Positions 1 through 8,087 of a stretch of 64,000 bases of DNA are shown here, in pieces (position 1 is the stretch's first letter; the number at the start of each line of letters is the position of its first letter). Under the pieces are notes generated by a model, which saw nothing but the letters and a program-made list of their open reading frames with translations, ran no database searches and was not told the DNA's origin. Source of the stretch: Hyphomicrobiales bacterium (lineage in GTDB: Bacteria; Pseudomonadota; Alphaproteobacteria; Rhizobiales; Beijerinckiaceae); contig UCBZ01000027.1 in the NCBI GenBank assembly GCA_900470775.1, forward strand, positions 62,001 through 126,000, given 5' to 3'. The position numbers and the translations under genes were made by a program.

Positions 1-1
1 G

Positions 2-169
2 AAGCGGATCGAATACGCCCAGCAGCAAATGGTTCGCAGTTCGGACAGTCTTGCCGAGATCGCACTTGCGGTCGGCTTCCAGAGCCAGGCGCACTTCACG
101 ACGACGTTCAAGAAACTGGTCGGCCAAACGCCCTATCGCTGGGGCTGTGACCAGCGGTGCGGCGCCTAG
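2..169 (+). CDS. AraC-family regulator, C-terminal fragment (cut by window edge)
   Basis: The reading frame is open from the first bases and ends with TAG at 167-169, giving about 55 residues. The peptide contains the second helix-turn-helix of AraC/XylS regulators: a segment reading SLAEIALAVGFQSQAHFTTT followed by FKKLVGQTPYRW. The family binds DNA through two such motifs at its C-terminus. The N-terminal effector domain lies outside the window, so the inducer is unknown. The tail after YRW is short and Cys-containing, unlike many homologues, so the end may be slightly altered. Confidence 0.8.
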   Translation, partial: KRIEYAQQQMVRSSDSLAEIALAVGFQSQAHFTTTFKKLVGQTPYRWGCDQRCGA

Positions 170-233
170 CCGGGAACATGAGCAGCGTCGCTGCGACATC
201 TCCTTCCTACGAAATCCAAACGCGGTGAGAGCT

Positions 234-1013
234 ATGTCAAACTATGCGTTCAGACTTGAAGATTCGGACGGTCACAGACCTCGCACGACAGGCTCGGGCG
301 GCAACGATGCCGTCTTCCCGCATCGTAGACATGCAGACGCAGGAACTTTCGTGAGACAAGGGCTGCGCGAGGATTTGTCCCAAGCCTTGCAGGTGGTCTC
401 GAGCGGCATTCGGGTCGCGGATGGCCGGTTGCGGGCGGGGCGAGTGCAGGAAGCGCGAGCGCTTTTGGCGGACATCGCGGTCTCCATGAACATTGCCAAC
501 AGCGTCGTTCGACAGACGCGGCGGCCGGCTTTGCGCTCCGTTCGCACGCCGGTTCACGTGGCGGCGGTTCTGTTCAGGTTGCGTACGCCGATTGGGGCGA
601 TCCTTGGCCGCAGGCATACGCTCAGGATCGCGGTTGCCCCCAACCTGCCTCCGATCGAATGCGTCGAGGACGAGTTTCGGAATGTGATCATCGACCTAGT
701 GGTCAATTCACGCGATGCGACTCTCTCGGGCGGCGACATTTCGATCGAGGCTCGCAATGCTCCGAGCTTGGTCAGTGGGGAGAGACCCGCCGTGGTGATC
801 AGCATCACGGGGACGGGACATGATGTGAGCGAAGCCAGTGCCGGCCGCGCCATCAGGCCGTGTTTCGACACAAGGGCAGAAGCTTACGCAAGCGGCCTTG
901 GCCTGCAGATGGCCGTTCGGTATGCACGCGCCCTGGGCGGCTCGGCCACGATCGAAGACACACAGGGCGGCAGGACGATCGCGCTTTATTTCCCCTCCCA
1001 GGGCCGACGCTAG
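234..1013 (+). CDS. Degenerate histidine-kinase-like ATPase domain protein
   Basis: The protein has about 259 residues from ATG at 234, preceded by GGTGAGAG. The second half resembles the HATPase_c domain of hybrid sensor kinases: an N-box-like DLVVNSRDAT, a G1-like ITGTGHDVS, an F-box-like IRPCFDTRAE and a G2-like GLGLQMAVRYARALGG. No PAS or membrane segment is visible, and the expected phospho-acceptor His-Glu pair is not obvious. The G1 box lacks the Asp normally found as DxGxG, so ATP binding is doubtful. The frame could open further upstream, but that would run over the AraC fragment. It may be a decayed sensor kinase in a degraded region. Confidence 0.6.
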   Translation: MSNYAFRLEDSDGHRPRTTGSGGNDAVFPHRRHADAGTFVRQGLREDLSQALQVVSSGIRVADGRLRAGRVQEARALLADIAVSMNIANSVVRQTRRPALRSVRTPVHVAAVLFRLRTPIGAILGRRHTLRIAVAPNLPPIECVEDEFRNVIIDLVVNSRDATLSGGDISIEARNAPSLVSGERPAVVISITGTGHDVSEASAGRAIRPCFDTRAEAYASGLGLQMAVRYARALGGSATIEDTQGGRTIALYFPSQGRR

Positions 1014-1017
1014 GAGC

Positions 1018-1869
1018 TTGCGGCGACCGCAATACGCACATCGAACTGAGCGGACAGGGGCTGGCCGTATTCTTGTACTCCACCGTTCCAACGAGGAAGC
1101 TATTAGTATCCCCCCACCCTTTGACAAGCTCCGACGAACGGCGCAACCGGTCGCATCAGCGACGCCGGTCTGTCTCGCGGCCGTGGCCGGTTTCGTGGAT
1201 GCCTGCACCTTCCTGGCGTTCAGCGGCTTCTTCGTCGCAGGGGCGACAGGCAGCTATGTCTTCGTGGGCGCTGGCTTGTGGAGCCAGACCGGCTTCGAAC
1301 TGATCAAGGTTGCTGCCATCCCGGTCTTCATTTTGGCAGGCATGGCGACGACCTTCCTCATTTGCCTTGCGGGCGACCTCGAAGGTTGGTCGATGACGCT
1401 CGCCCTGGCGCTCGAAGCTCTGCTGCTGGTCGGCCTGATGATCGTCGGGGGCATCGCGACGACCGAACTCGCCGCCACTGTGGCCTGTCTTTTCGGGCTG
1501 TCCGCCATGGGCGTCCATGGTGCCTTGTGCCGCCTCCTGATGGGCGACTACGGCTCGACGAATGTCATGACGACGAACACAGTGCAGCTGTCGGTCGATC
1601 TGGCCGACAGCCTTCGTGCGGGACGTCTTGAGCTTCGCATCCTGCGGACCGGGGGCATCATGGCCGGTTTCTTGGCTGGCGTGGTCGCGGGTGGCATCCT
1701 GTTCAAGACGTTCGGGTTCCCGTGCCTCCTGGTTACGATTTTGACCCTGATCGCGGTGGCAACCCGCCATCAGGTGGCACGTGGCCGCGCCGCTGAGCTG
1801 GGTCGATGCGGACCGTTGACTGAGGCCTCGCCGCCGCGGGCGTTGCGTGATGAAGATCCTCGCCCGTAG
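1018..1869 (+). CDS. DUF1275 (YoaK-like) membrane protein
   Basis: The protein resembles the DUF1275/YoaK family of small integral membrane proteins of unknown function. Visible features are an N-terminal segment reading LAAVAGFVDACTFLAFSGFF, then a TGSYVFVGAGL motif where the family has TGN, and about six hydrophobic stretches. The start is uncertain. The frame extends upstream into the preceding gene, and no ATG lies close before the conserved part, so TTG at 1018 (just after TAGGAGC) is a compromise. Length from there is about 283 residues, slightly long for the family. A GTG near 1183 would be too short to include the first helix. The gene follows the kinase-like ORF by 4 bases. Confidence 0.65.
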   Translation: MRRPQYAHRTERTGAGRILVLHRSNEEAISIPPPFDKLRRTAQPVASATPVCLAAVAGFVDACTFLAFSGFFVAGATGSYVFVGAGLWSQTGFELIKVAAIPVFILAGMATTFLICLAGDLEGWSMTLALALEALLLVGLMIVGGIATTELAATVACLFGLSAMGVHGALCRLLMGDYGSTNVMTTNTVQLSVDLADSLRAGRLELRILRTGGIMAGFLAGVVAGGILFKTFGFPCLLVTILTLIAVATRHQVARGRAAELGRCGPLTEASPPRALRDEDPRP

Positions 1870-1903
1870 GAGCACACCGGCCGGGGAGAAGTTATCCGGG
1901 GGG

Positions 1904-2177
1904 CCATGCTTCCGCACGCCGGCCACGCGACTTCTGAGCGGGGGTCGACGGTTGTCCCTTCCTCGATGCCGCGGTGGGGCTGGCCAAGCTATCGGCCCAG
2001 ATCTCGCAAACAGTGCAATGGGCCGATTGCCTGCAAGCTTGTATCGAGGGCGGCGCGAGCGCGTTTCTGGAGCTCGGTCCCGGGGCAGCGCTAAGCGAGA
2101 TGGTCACCATGGCCTATACTGCCGTTTCGGCGCGATGCCTCGACGACTTCAGGAGCCTGGAGGGAGTCCGTGCATGA
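1904..2177 (+). pseudogene. Acyltransferase (MdcH/FabD-like) C-terminal remnant, frameshifted
   Basis: The C-terminal end of a malonyl-CoA:ACP-transacylase-like protein is split over two frames. The first frame gives TPATRLLSG up to about 1942. The second continues with VDG, then SAQISQTVQWADCLQACIE and AFLELGPGAALSEMV, ending RSLDDF-like at 2177. A run of five G at 1940-1944 carries one base too many, and removing one joins the frames. The active-site GHSxG part is absent. The pattern resembles malonate decarboxylase epsilon-type acyltransferases. This is a relic without function. Confidence 0.6.
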
Positions 2178-2490
2178 CTGGAACACCGACCTCGCGCTAG
2201 ATGCGGGTTCCCGATAGCGTCCTATACTGGTGTTCTCAGCCGCTACGGACCCCGAGCACGATCTGGCGACCGCAAGCGCGCAATGAGCGCTCCAGGCCTG
2301 CGCACAAAGGCCTTTCTCCTGATGGGGACGGCCTATCCAGCCCGCCTAGAATGTCTGGGCGCCGCCGAAGCTGCTGGCGACGGGGTTCGGAGTGCGACCG
2401 GGAAAGGAGCCGTGCGGTTCAAGAATATCCGGCCAGTAAATCCTGCGAGCGTCTGTCGGGAAAAGGGATCCGATAATCGCAGGTGATCAT
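2178..2490. other. Gap without recognisable gene
   Basis: Short open frames occur here, but none shows a recognisable motif, good ribosome-binding site or consistent coding pattern. This is probably degraded DNA between two pseudogenes. Confidence 0.4.
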
Positions 2491-2887
2491 ATGACTTCCG
2501 GCGCCAACAGCGACGAGATCGCAGGGTCGGCCAAGCCGACGGAGGACCATCAGACTGAAGCGCTGACCGACGCCGCCGGGATGCCGTCAAAGCCTCGTCG
2601 TCTGCTTCGACGGGCCGCCCAGCTTGTCTTGCTGAGCGCCGTGGCGCTCGGCCGCCGACCAATCCTTCCTCCACCGTATGCAACAATACTTCGAGGCGCA
2701 CGGCCTTCCCGACCCCGCACGAGCCTACCACCAAGCAGAGATTTTGCTGGGTGAACTCGTGGCCAAGCAAGTATTGATCCTGGCCTTGTCTGACGCTTTC
2801 TACGTGACGGCCATTGTTCTGATTGGAGGAGCGGTGGCAGTCGCGATGACGAAAACGGCACGGAAAGCAAATGCCGCGGCTCGTTGA
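2491..2887 (+). pseudogene. Remnant of an EmrA (HlyD) / EmrB (DHA2 MFS) efflux pair
   Basis: The frame starting at ATG 2491 looks like the N-terminus of an HlyD/EmrA membrane-fusion protein: a polar acidic tail, then KPRRLLRRAAQ and the start of a hydrophobic helix (LVLLSAVALG). Similarity stops there. In another frame, from about 2642 to 2887, the peptide resembles the C-terminus of a DHA2-family transporter, with HGLPDPARAYHQAEI, VAKQVLILALSDAFY and a final hydrophobic helix followed by a basic tail. The simplest reading is a large internal deletion that joined the start of emrA to the end of emrB. Both assignments rest on short segments. Confidence 0.45.
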
Positions 2888-3255
2888 CTGGCGTTCGAAG
2901 GGTCCGACGACGATACCGCGGCTCACCGATGCTGGACCTATCCGCAGGCATTGGTGGGTACATCAGAAGATATCTGGGTGCGCATGGTGTTTGTCGCGAC
3001 GGCTTCACGCGCATTCCAACCAATCTGCCTCGTGTCGAGTGCGGCACCCTGGCGGTGGCAGTCTCACTTGGCGTGTGACTTCGATCCCAGCCCGCCCTCG
3101 GAGTTTTTCGGTATTATTTCCGCCGGCGACTACAAGCTCGATTCAGCCAGCCTTGGCTCGACGATCATCGCCAATACGATGCTCAGCATCATAACGAGCA
3201 CTCCGTCATCTCGATGCTTTTTCGACCTATTTCTTGACGGATTTGGGAGAGTGCC
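2888..3255. other. Gap without recognisable gene
   Basis: About 370 bases hold no gene I recognise. A 64-codon frame overlaps the start of this stretch, but it has no known motif. A ribosome-binding-like GGGAGAG lies just before the ATG at 3256. Confidence 0.4.
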
Positions 3256-3749
3256 ATGATTGACGCCTCCGTCATCGGTCTCCTCAGCGCGACGACTGCT
3301 CTCGTCGCGTCCATTGTGGGCCCACTGGTGACTCTGCACATCGGTCGTGCGCAAATCAGAGCAACCGTGAAGTCGGCCAATCGCCAGAAATGGATCGAGG
3401 AATTCCGCGATCTGGTGGCACATTTCTGTGGTCAATTATCGGCAACCATGCAGATGTGGGAAAAAATCGTGCATGGTGGGGAGGTTAGATTTCATCAGAT
3501 AGCGATGCCTTAATACAGCACTACGAACGATTGATATACACTTTCACAAAAATAAAACTGCTGATTGACCCATCCGACACAGGCCACAATAAATTAGTAT
3601 CAATGTTTAGCGATATATTATTTCAATTTAAGTCAGCAACTACTATTGAAGAACTTAAATTGCCTATTGATAATATAACAAAAGAGTTTGTCAATTTGAG
3701 TTTGGCGATCATACGCCGAGAGTGGCTCAAGGTACAGCATGGTGATTGA
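3256..3749 (+). pseudogene. Hypothetical membrane-anchored protein, frameshifted
   Basis: The first part (3256-3513) starts with a hydrophobic N-terminal helix (SVIGLLSATTALVASIVGPL) followed by a motif reading IRATVKSANRQKWIEEFRD. The second part (open from about 3489 to 3749, another frame) continues with ALIQHYERLIYTFTKIKLLI, a DPSD motif and a terminal RREWLKVQHGD. Together they rebuild one protein of about 165 residues of a type I recall as a common hypothetical family with one N-terminal helix and an IRxxVxSANRQKWI signature. A single frameshift lies around 3470-3490. The second half is much richer in A+T than its surroundings, suggesting foreign origin. Confidence 0.6.
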
Positions 3750-3879
3750 GTTGCTGAAATTCCAGCCGTGTGGCGATCAAAATGTGCATTCAAAACGATT
3801 CAGAACCACATCGCGCTCGAGATTCTATTGCGAGTGCATGATTGACGATTTTGGCGCCTAATCCGGAAAATTCCATCCG

Positions 3880-4065
3880 CGGGTGCTTGATCTTGCTGAA
3901 GAAGCGCTCGGTTCGGTGCCGCTGGGCGTATGTCTGACGGCGGACGGGGCGCTGGATTTTGCGGTTCCAAAGGCTCGAAAAGCTTACTTCGCGGGGGACC
4001 ACTTTTCGGGGGGAGGCACCATTTTCGCTGCCGTGCTCCTGAACCGGCAGCACGTCACACGCCAA
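3880..4065 (-). mobile_element. IS5-like transposase C-terminal remnant
   Basis: The minus-strand peptide contains a basic segment followed by YAQRHRTERFFSKIKHPR. This corresponds to the Y-(2)-R-(3)-E-(6)-K type C-terminal signature of IS4/IS5-group DDE transposases, usually RNxIERFFxKLKxxR. Similarity ends at about 3880, and the N-terminal catalytic Asp residues are missing, so it is a fragment. No terminal inverted repeats were found. It lies between the frameshifted hypothetical gene and the relaxase, as expected for insertion-sequence debris at an island edge. Confidence 0.55.
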
Positions 4066-4119
4066 TAAACTCCTGCCTCAACACGTGCTCTGCGGGTCGG
4101 ATTCCTTGGCATGGCATGT

Positions 4120-7002
4120 TTACCGTTGGACGCCGCGCTCTTGAATTCTCCCGCGCGCCTGCCCGCGCCCCAAATGCATTCCAACCCTTGCGACCAGATC
4201 GTTCGCTCTAGCCCGAACCGCTTTGCGGCTCACCATGGACTGCAAAGCGAGGATCGGCCACGTCAGCGAAAGACGGTCCAGCTGCAGCCATGACAACGCT
4301 TCGCGCAGCAAGCGGGTCGCCTTTCGAGCATGGTCCACGCCGATCCCCAAGCGCTCGGCAGCCGGCCGGATCACACCGTCGCGGATGAAGCCGCGTTGAT
4401 CGTCGACGTAATCGACGACGTTGGATTTTTCCCGATATCTCGCCGCCTCGCCGAAGAGCTTTTCCAGGATCGCTCCGGCGGTTGCCGGGAGACGGGGATC
4501 GGCTTGGCGCTGCCGGCACATCGCATCCAGACGATCTTTTTCGACAACGACCTGCGCATCGTGGCGATGTCGGCTGAGTCCGACGTAAACTTCCCGCGCG
4601 TCCGTCGAACGCGCCACATAGAGAACCGCGGCCGATGCAGTTCTTCCCTGAGCGGCATAGGCTGTGCCAGCGAGAGCATGCACGATCTTGGGTGGTGAGG
4701 GTTTGCGCCCAAAGCGCGGCTCGCGAGAGAGCGAACTCCAGGCGACCTCGAGCCTTCGCCCGTCTTGATGGGCAAGCGTTAGAAGCGTCTGGCCGACGGC
4801 GTCCTGACCGATTGCTTCGACGGCGGCTTGATGGCCGTTGCGAATGCCATGCTGCGCTAGCGTTTCCCCGAAGCGAAGACGGTCGCCGACCGCCAAGGGC
4901 AACGGCACGCTTTTTTCCGATCGATCGAGCGCACGCAATTCGACGAGATCGGGACCGAGCTTGTTCTCGTTCCGCAGGACCTGGCGCGCCTTTAGATTCA
5001 ACACAGCAGCATCGGCATTGCGACTGGTGACAATGAGCACGTCATCACCATGTCGTGCGCGCTGCTCCCGCCACAGCGCGATGACGCGATCCTGCGCGGC
5101 ATCCGCCCCCGAAACCAGCTCGATGCGATCGTTCAGGGCATAGGCGCGCAAGCCGGCTTCCGAATCCCCTTGCGCCATGACGACGGTCGCCGCGCGCTGC
5201 CAGTCGACCTCCTGGCGGCGAACCTCGTGCATGATCGCCGAGCGCTCGACGACTTCAGCGACAGCGCGTAGCGCACTTGCTCCCGAAACAGACGCGAGCT
5301 GGCGACGATCGCCGAGCAGCAGGACCTTTGCTCCCGACTGCTGTGCAGCCGTCAGCACGGCTTCCATATCGCGGGTACCAACCATTCCAGCTTCGTCCAC
5401 GATGATGAGCATCGATGCATTCAGTGGTCTGGCCTTCCCGCCAACCTGGTCGTGGCACCAACGCGCAATCGCCTTCGCCTCGATCCCGGTCGAAGCGCCG
5501 AGCTCATCGGCGGCGATCCAGGATGGCGCCAGTCCGACCACGGTCATCCCCGATTCCCGCGCGGCGTCGACGATTGCCCGCGCCGTCGTGGTCTTACCCG
5601 TACCGGCGCCGGCTTCGACGATCGTTACGCCATCGCGGCCAAGGACCTGTCGCGCCGCATCCCGCTGCTGCTCCGATAGATGAGGCGCGCGCGTCAGGGC
5701 GCGGTCCATTGCCTCTGCCGTGATCCAGTCGCGCTCGTCTGGACGATGGGCGGCGCGCAGCATGGCAGCCTCAGCAGCTGCAATTCCTGGCGTTGTCCAG
5801 CGCGCCACGCGCTCGTCGCCACTCAGAGCGATTATGGCGCCGTCACGCTCCAAAGCGGTGAGCTCAGCTTCGACAGTCTCAAGTGCCTGACCCTGAAGCG
5901 ATGCCAGTTCGAGACTGGTCTGGAGAAGTGCCTTTCGGTCGATGACGCTCTCATGCCGAAACAGCATCGACGCAGCTCGGGCAACGGGGCCGTCCCCGGC
6001 AACATCAGGCGGATCGAAAGGCCACTCGGCATGGTGGTCGAGATCCTCCGCATGCGTACGATCGTGCGTCCGATCCAGAGCCTGCGCCCAGGGATCTGCG
6101 GCGAGCGCGGTCAGCTCGTCCCGCCACCGTACCTCCAACGCGTCGTCGGTCGGCACCAGGTCTTTGCCCTGCCTCGTCGCAAGTGCTGCGATCTCGCGCT
6201 GCGCGCTGGTGGCATCTGGACCGGCATATTCGTCGATCTGGGCGGAGCGCTTCGAGAATGCGCTCAGGATCTCCTGCGAGATGCCATCGATCTCCCATTG
6301 TCCTTGGCCGGCTTCGCGAAAGCGTATGTCGAAACTCCGGCTCAGCTCGCGCGCGAGGGCGGCGCGAAACACAGCTCCCGTCACGAGCTGCCAGCGATAG
6401 GCTTCGTCAGGATCGATCGTGAGGTGCCGATACTTGTATCGTCCCGATCTCGCCGCTTCCGGCGCACCGGCGACGTTCATGACGACGCAATGCGTATGGA
6501 GATTGGGATCGCCCTCGCGCGTCGTGTGGTGATCGAAGCGCCCGACGATCAGGTCGGTCGGAACATGACGGTTGATTCCAGCCGCGCCGCTTCGAACCGC
6601 GATCAGCTGCTCGTCGATGAGGAAGCCAAGCGCCTCGTCGATGGCCTGGCGGTGGGCGGCCTCGATCAGCGCGCGCTGCTCTGACGTTCCGGCCATCCAC
6701 AACACAGAAACGGACTTTCCGGTGGTCATGCAGAAATCGATCGCCGCAAGATGGTTGGGGCCGGCGCCTCTGACCAGCGCCGCGCCGGTGCGGGGATCGA
6801 TTCCGGCGCACAGGTCCTTGAACGATGCGAGATCGATAGCGGCTCCGTGGCGCACGACAGTCTCGCCGCTTGACCACCACACGCCGCCACCGTCCCGGAC
6901 GTAATAATCGTCGCGCCGATCGGGCCGGGCTTCGCGCAGGCTGTCGCGGGTATAATAGGCGCCGGCATCGGGGCCAGCCCCAAGCTTGCGGAGTTTCAGC
7001 AT
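4120..7002 (-). CDS. traA: MobF-family relaxase/helicase (TraA/TrwC-like)
   Basis: This protein of about 960 residues should nick oriT and unwind the transferred strand. The N-terminal TrwC relaxase domain (about 1-300) has paired tyrosines Y16-Y17 and a second pair at Y33-Y34, and the metal-binding histidine triad in FDHHTTREGDPNLHTHCV (H158/H159, H169, H171). A RecD-like helicase follows, with Walker A GAGTGKTT, a Walker B-like LIIVDEAGMVGT and a C-terminal UvrD-like motif with GTAYAAQGRT and VGLSRHR. The start is taken as ATG at 7002 rather than the adjacent TTG. The stop of the upstream small gene overlaps it (TGATG), implying translational coupling. Catalytic residues look intact. Confidence 0.92.
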   Translation of the reverse strand: MLKLRKLGAGPDAGAYYTRDSLREARPDRRDDYYVRDGGGVWWSSGETVVRHGAAIDLASFKDLCAGIDPRTGAALVRGAGPNHLAAIDFCMTTGKSVSVLWMAGTSEQRALIEAAHRQAIDEALGFLIDEQLIAVRSGAAGINRHVPTDLIVGRFDHHTTREGDPNLHTHCVVMNVAGAPEAARSGRYKYRHLTIDPDEAYRWQLVTGAVFRAALARELSRSFDIRFREAGQGQWEIDGISQEILSAFSKRSAQIDEYAGPDATSAQREIAALATRQGKDLVPTDDALEVRWRDELTALAADPWAQALDRTHDRTHAEDLDHHAEWPFDPPDVAGDGPVARAASMLFRHESVIDRKALLQTSLELASLQGQALETVEAELTALERDGAIIALSGDERVARWTTPGIAAAEAAMLRAAHRPDERDWITAEAMDRALTRAPHLSEQQRDAARQVLGRDGVTIVEAGAGTGKTTTARAIVDAARESGMTVVGLAPSWIAADELGASTGIEAKAIARWCHDQVGGKARPLNASMLIIVDEAGMVGTRDMEAVLTAAQQSGAKVLLLGDRRQLASVSGASALRAVAEVVERSAIMHEVRRQEVDWQRAATVVMAQGDSEAGLRAYALNDRIELVSGADAAQDRVIALWREQRARHGDDVLIVTSRNADAAVLNLKARQVLRNENKLGPDLVELRALDRSEKSVPLPLAVGDRLRFGETLAQHGIRNGHQAAVEAIGQDAVGQTLLTLAHQDGRRLEVAWSSLSREPRFGRKPSPPKIVHALAGTAYAAQGRTASAAVLYVARSTDAREVYVGLSRHRHDAQVVVEKDRLDAMCRQRQADPRLPATAGAILEKLFGEAARYREKSNVVDYVDDQRGFIRDGVIRPAAERLGIGVDHARKATRLLREALSWLQLDRLSLTWPILALQSMVSRKAVRARANDLVARVGMHLGRGQARGRIQERGVQR

Positions 7003-7289
7003 CAACCGGCCTTGCGGTAGCGACAGAAGTCCGAGAGATCGATGTCCTGGCCGCCGGCCGCCTCGATCGCACCCAGAGCTTTCGCCATATCGAGCAAGGC
7101 CGCATCGACCCGGTCGATCCGCTCCAGTACGACTCTATGACGGGTCGCGACCTCAAGCGATTGCGCGACGCAGTCGGCAGCCAGACCCTCCGGCGTCCAG
7201 CCGCGCCCGGCGGCGGCCTGCTGCAGGGCCGCGGCAACGTCCGCTGGCAGGGTGATCGTGAGAGAGACGGGGGCGGGCGTGCTGGCCAT
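7002..7289 (-). CDS. Ribbon-helix-helix mobilization accessory protein (MobC/TraD-like)
   Basis: This is a 95-residue protein starting MASTPAP. The N-terminal part (SLTITLPADVAAALQQAAAG) fits the beta strand and first helix of ribbon-helix-helix DNA-binding proteins. A longer helical C-terminus carries QSLEVATRHRVVLERIDRV and ends SDFCRYRKAG. Such proteins bind near oriT and help load the relaxase. The position directly upstream of and overlapping the relaxase start supports this. The spaced octamer array in the preceding gap is a candidate binding site, which would also make it autoregulatory. The assignment to MobC in particular is inference. Confidence 0.7.
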   Translation of the reverse strand: MASTPAPVSLTITLPADVAAALQQAAAGRGWTPEGLAADCVAQSLEVATRHRVVLERIDRVDAALLDMAKALGAIEAAGGQDIDLSDFCRYRKAG

Positions 7290-7553
7290 GACGAGCGAAT
7301 CCTGAGACAAGGCCCTTGCGACGGACCTGAGGCCGCCGGGGGCGAATACAAGCCGCCTCGGGCGGCAATCGGCGGCTTGGTGACCCAAAAGCACTCTCAG
7401 TGCGTGTGGTGTGATACCCTAGAATCTGCTGTCTTCTTGCTGCCCTCGATGCTGCCCCTTGCAGCCCTGAGTTGCCCTATGCAGCCCTAGCGACAACTTG
7501 CCGGCTTTTGCGCTCGGCTGCTGTGCAAGAAGCTCGCGTCTAGATGCGGCAAG
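7290..7553 (-). promoter_or_regulatory. Putative oriT / operator region of the mobilization module
   Basis: This 264-base non-coding gap precedes the accessory and relaxase genes. It contains an inverted repeat with 9-base arms (CAAGCCGCC at 7350-7358 and GGCGGCTTG at 7372-7380). It also holds a GTGTGGTGTG stretch at 7404-7413 and a C-rich array of TGC(T/A)GCCC octamers between 7438 and 7487 at about 10-base spacing. Relaxase genes of this type usually lie next to oriT, so this is the best origin candidate in the window. No promoter could be assigned with confidence. Confidence 0.45.
7438..7487. repeat. Helically phased octamer array (TGCTGCCC/TGCAGCCC)
   Basis: Octamers start at 7438 (TGCTGCCC), 7450 (TGCTGCCC), 7460 (TGCAGCCC), 7470 (AGTTGCCC, degenerate) and 7480 (TGCAGCCC). 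Spacing is 12, 10, 10 and 10 bases, close to one DNA turn, so a protein would meet each copy on the same face. The adjacent ribbon-helix-helix protein is the natural candidate binder. Confidence 0.55.
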
Positions 7554-8087
7554 TCATCTAAACACCAGTTGCGTTTTCGCGTAGCCGCGACCGTGGAGCC
7601 AGAGTCTGGCTTCAATCACCCCCTCGCGCTGCCGGATACCGAACTTCGTACCGGCAGGAATCTGCCGTCGAAGGAAGCCTCCTTCTGGAGGCCGGAAATC
7701 CATGTCCTGAGTAACAGGATTGATGTAGGCGTGGGCCGTCGCGAGCCACCCGGTCGTACCGAGGGCGACACAAAGGCCGGCACAGGCCAAGGCCGTTGCA
7801 CTCGGCCGGCCAAGCAATGGCGCCAACGACTTTGCGGACAAAAGTTTCGGCCAGCGCAGCCAGCTATTCCGCAGCTGTGCCTGGACCGACCGACGCAGCT
7901 TGACCCGATCGGCGGTCAGAAGATCGACATCTGTGATGTGGGCTAATCGTGCTTGAGGGTCGAGACGCATCAGCTCCGCAAAGCGCGCTTGGCTGGCCTG
8001 TTCGACCAGTTTGTCTGCGGCGGCTGCATCCGCCCTTGCCGATGCGGTCAGCTGGCGGGGGCCTCGCGGGTTTGCATGCCGGCTCAT
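7554..8087 (-). CDS. Unknown single-pass membrane protein of the mobilization module
   Basis: The protein has 177 residues from the ATG at 8087, which overlaps the stop of the ParA-like gene as ATGA. The first 70 residues are Ala/Arg-rich and helical, with repeated DLLTADRVKLRRSVQAQLR-type segments. One hydrophobic helix lies near residues 105-130 (ATALACAGLCVALGTTGWLA). The C-terminal domain of about 50 residues is probably extracytoplasmic. I do not recognise the family. The tight overlap with ParA and the coupling-protein cluster suggests a role in conjugal transfer or partition, for example as a membrane anchor. Confidence 0.7.
   Translation of the reverse strand: MSRHANPRGPRQLTASARADAAAADKLVEQASQARFAELMRLDPQARLAHITDVDLLTADRVKLRRSVQAQLRNSWLRWPKLLSAKSLAPLLGRPSATALACAGLCVALGTTGWLATAHAYINPVTQDMDFRPPEGGFLRRQIPAGTKFGIRQREGVIEARLWLHGRGYAKTQLVFR

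Noticed and set aside
5680..6684. 334-codon plus-strand frame inside the relaxase gene
   Set aside because: The relaxase carries the conserved histidine triad on the other strand; this frame has no motif.
7438..7487. CRISPR array
   Set aside because: The repeats are 8 bases with 2-4-base gaps, so there are no spacers, and no cas genes are present.
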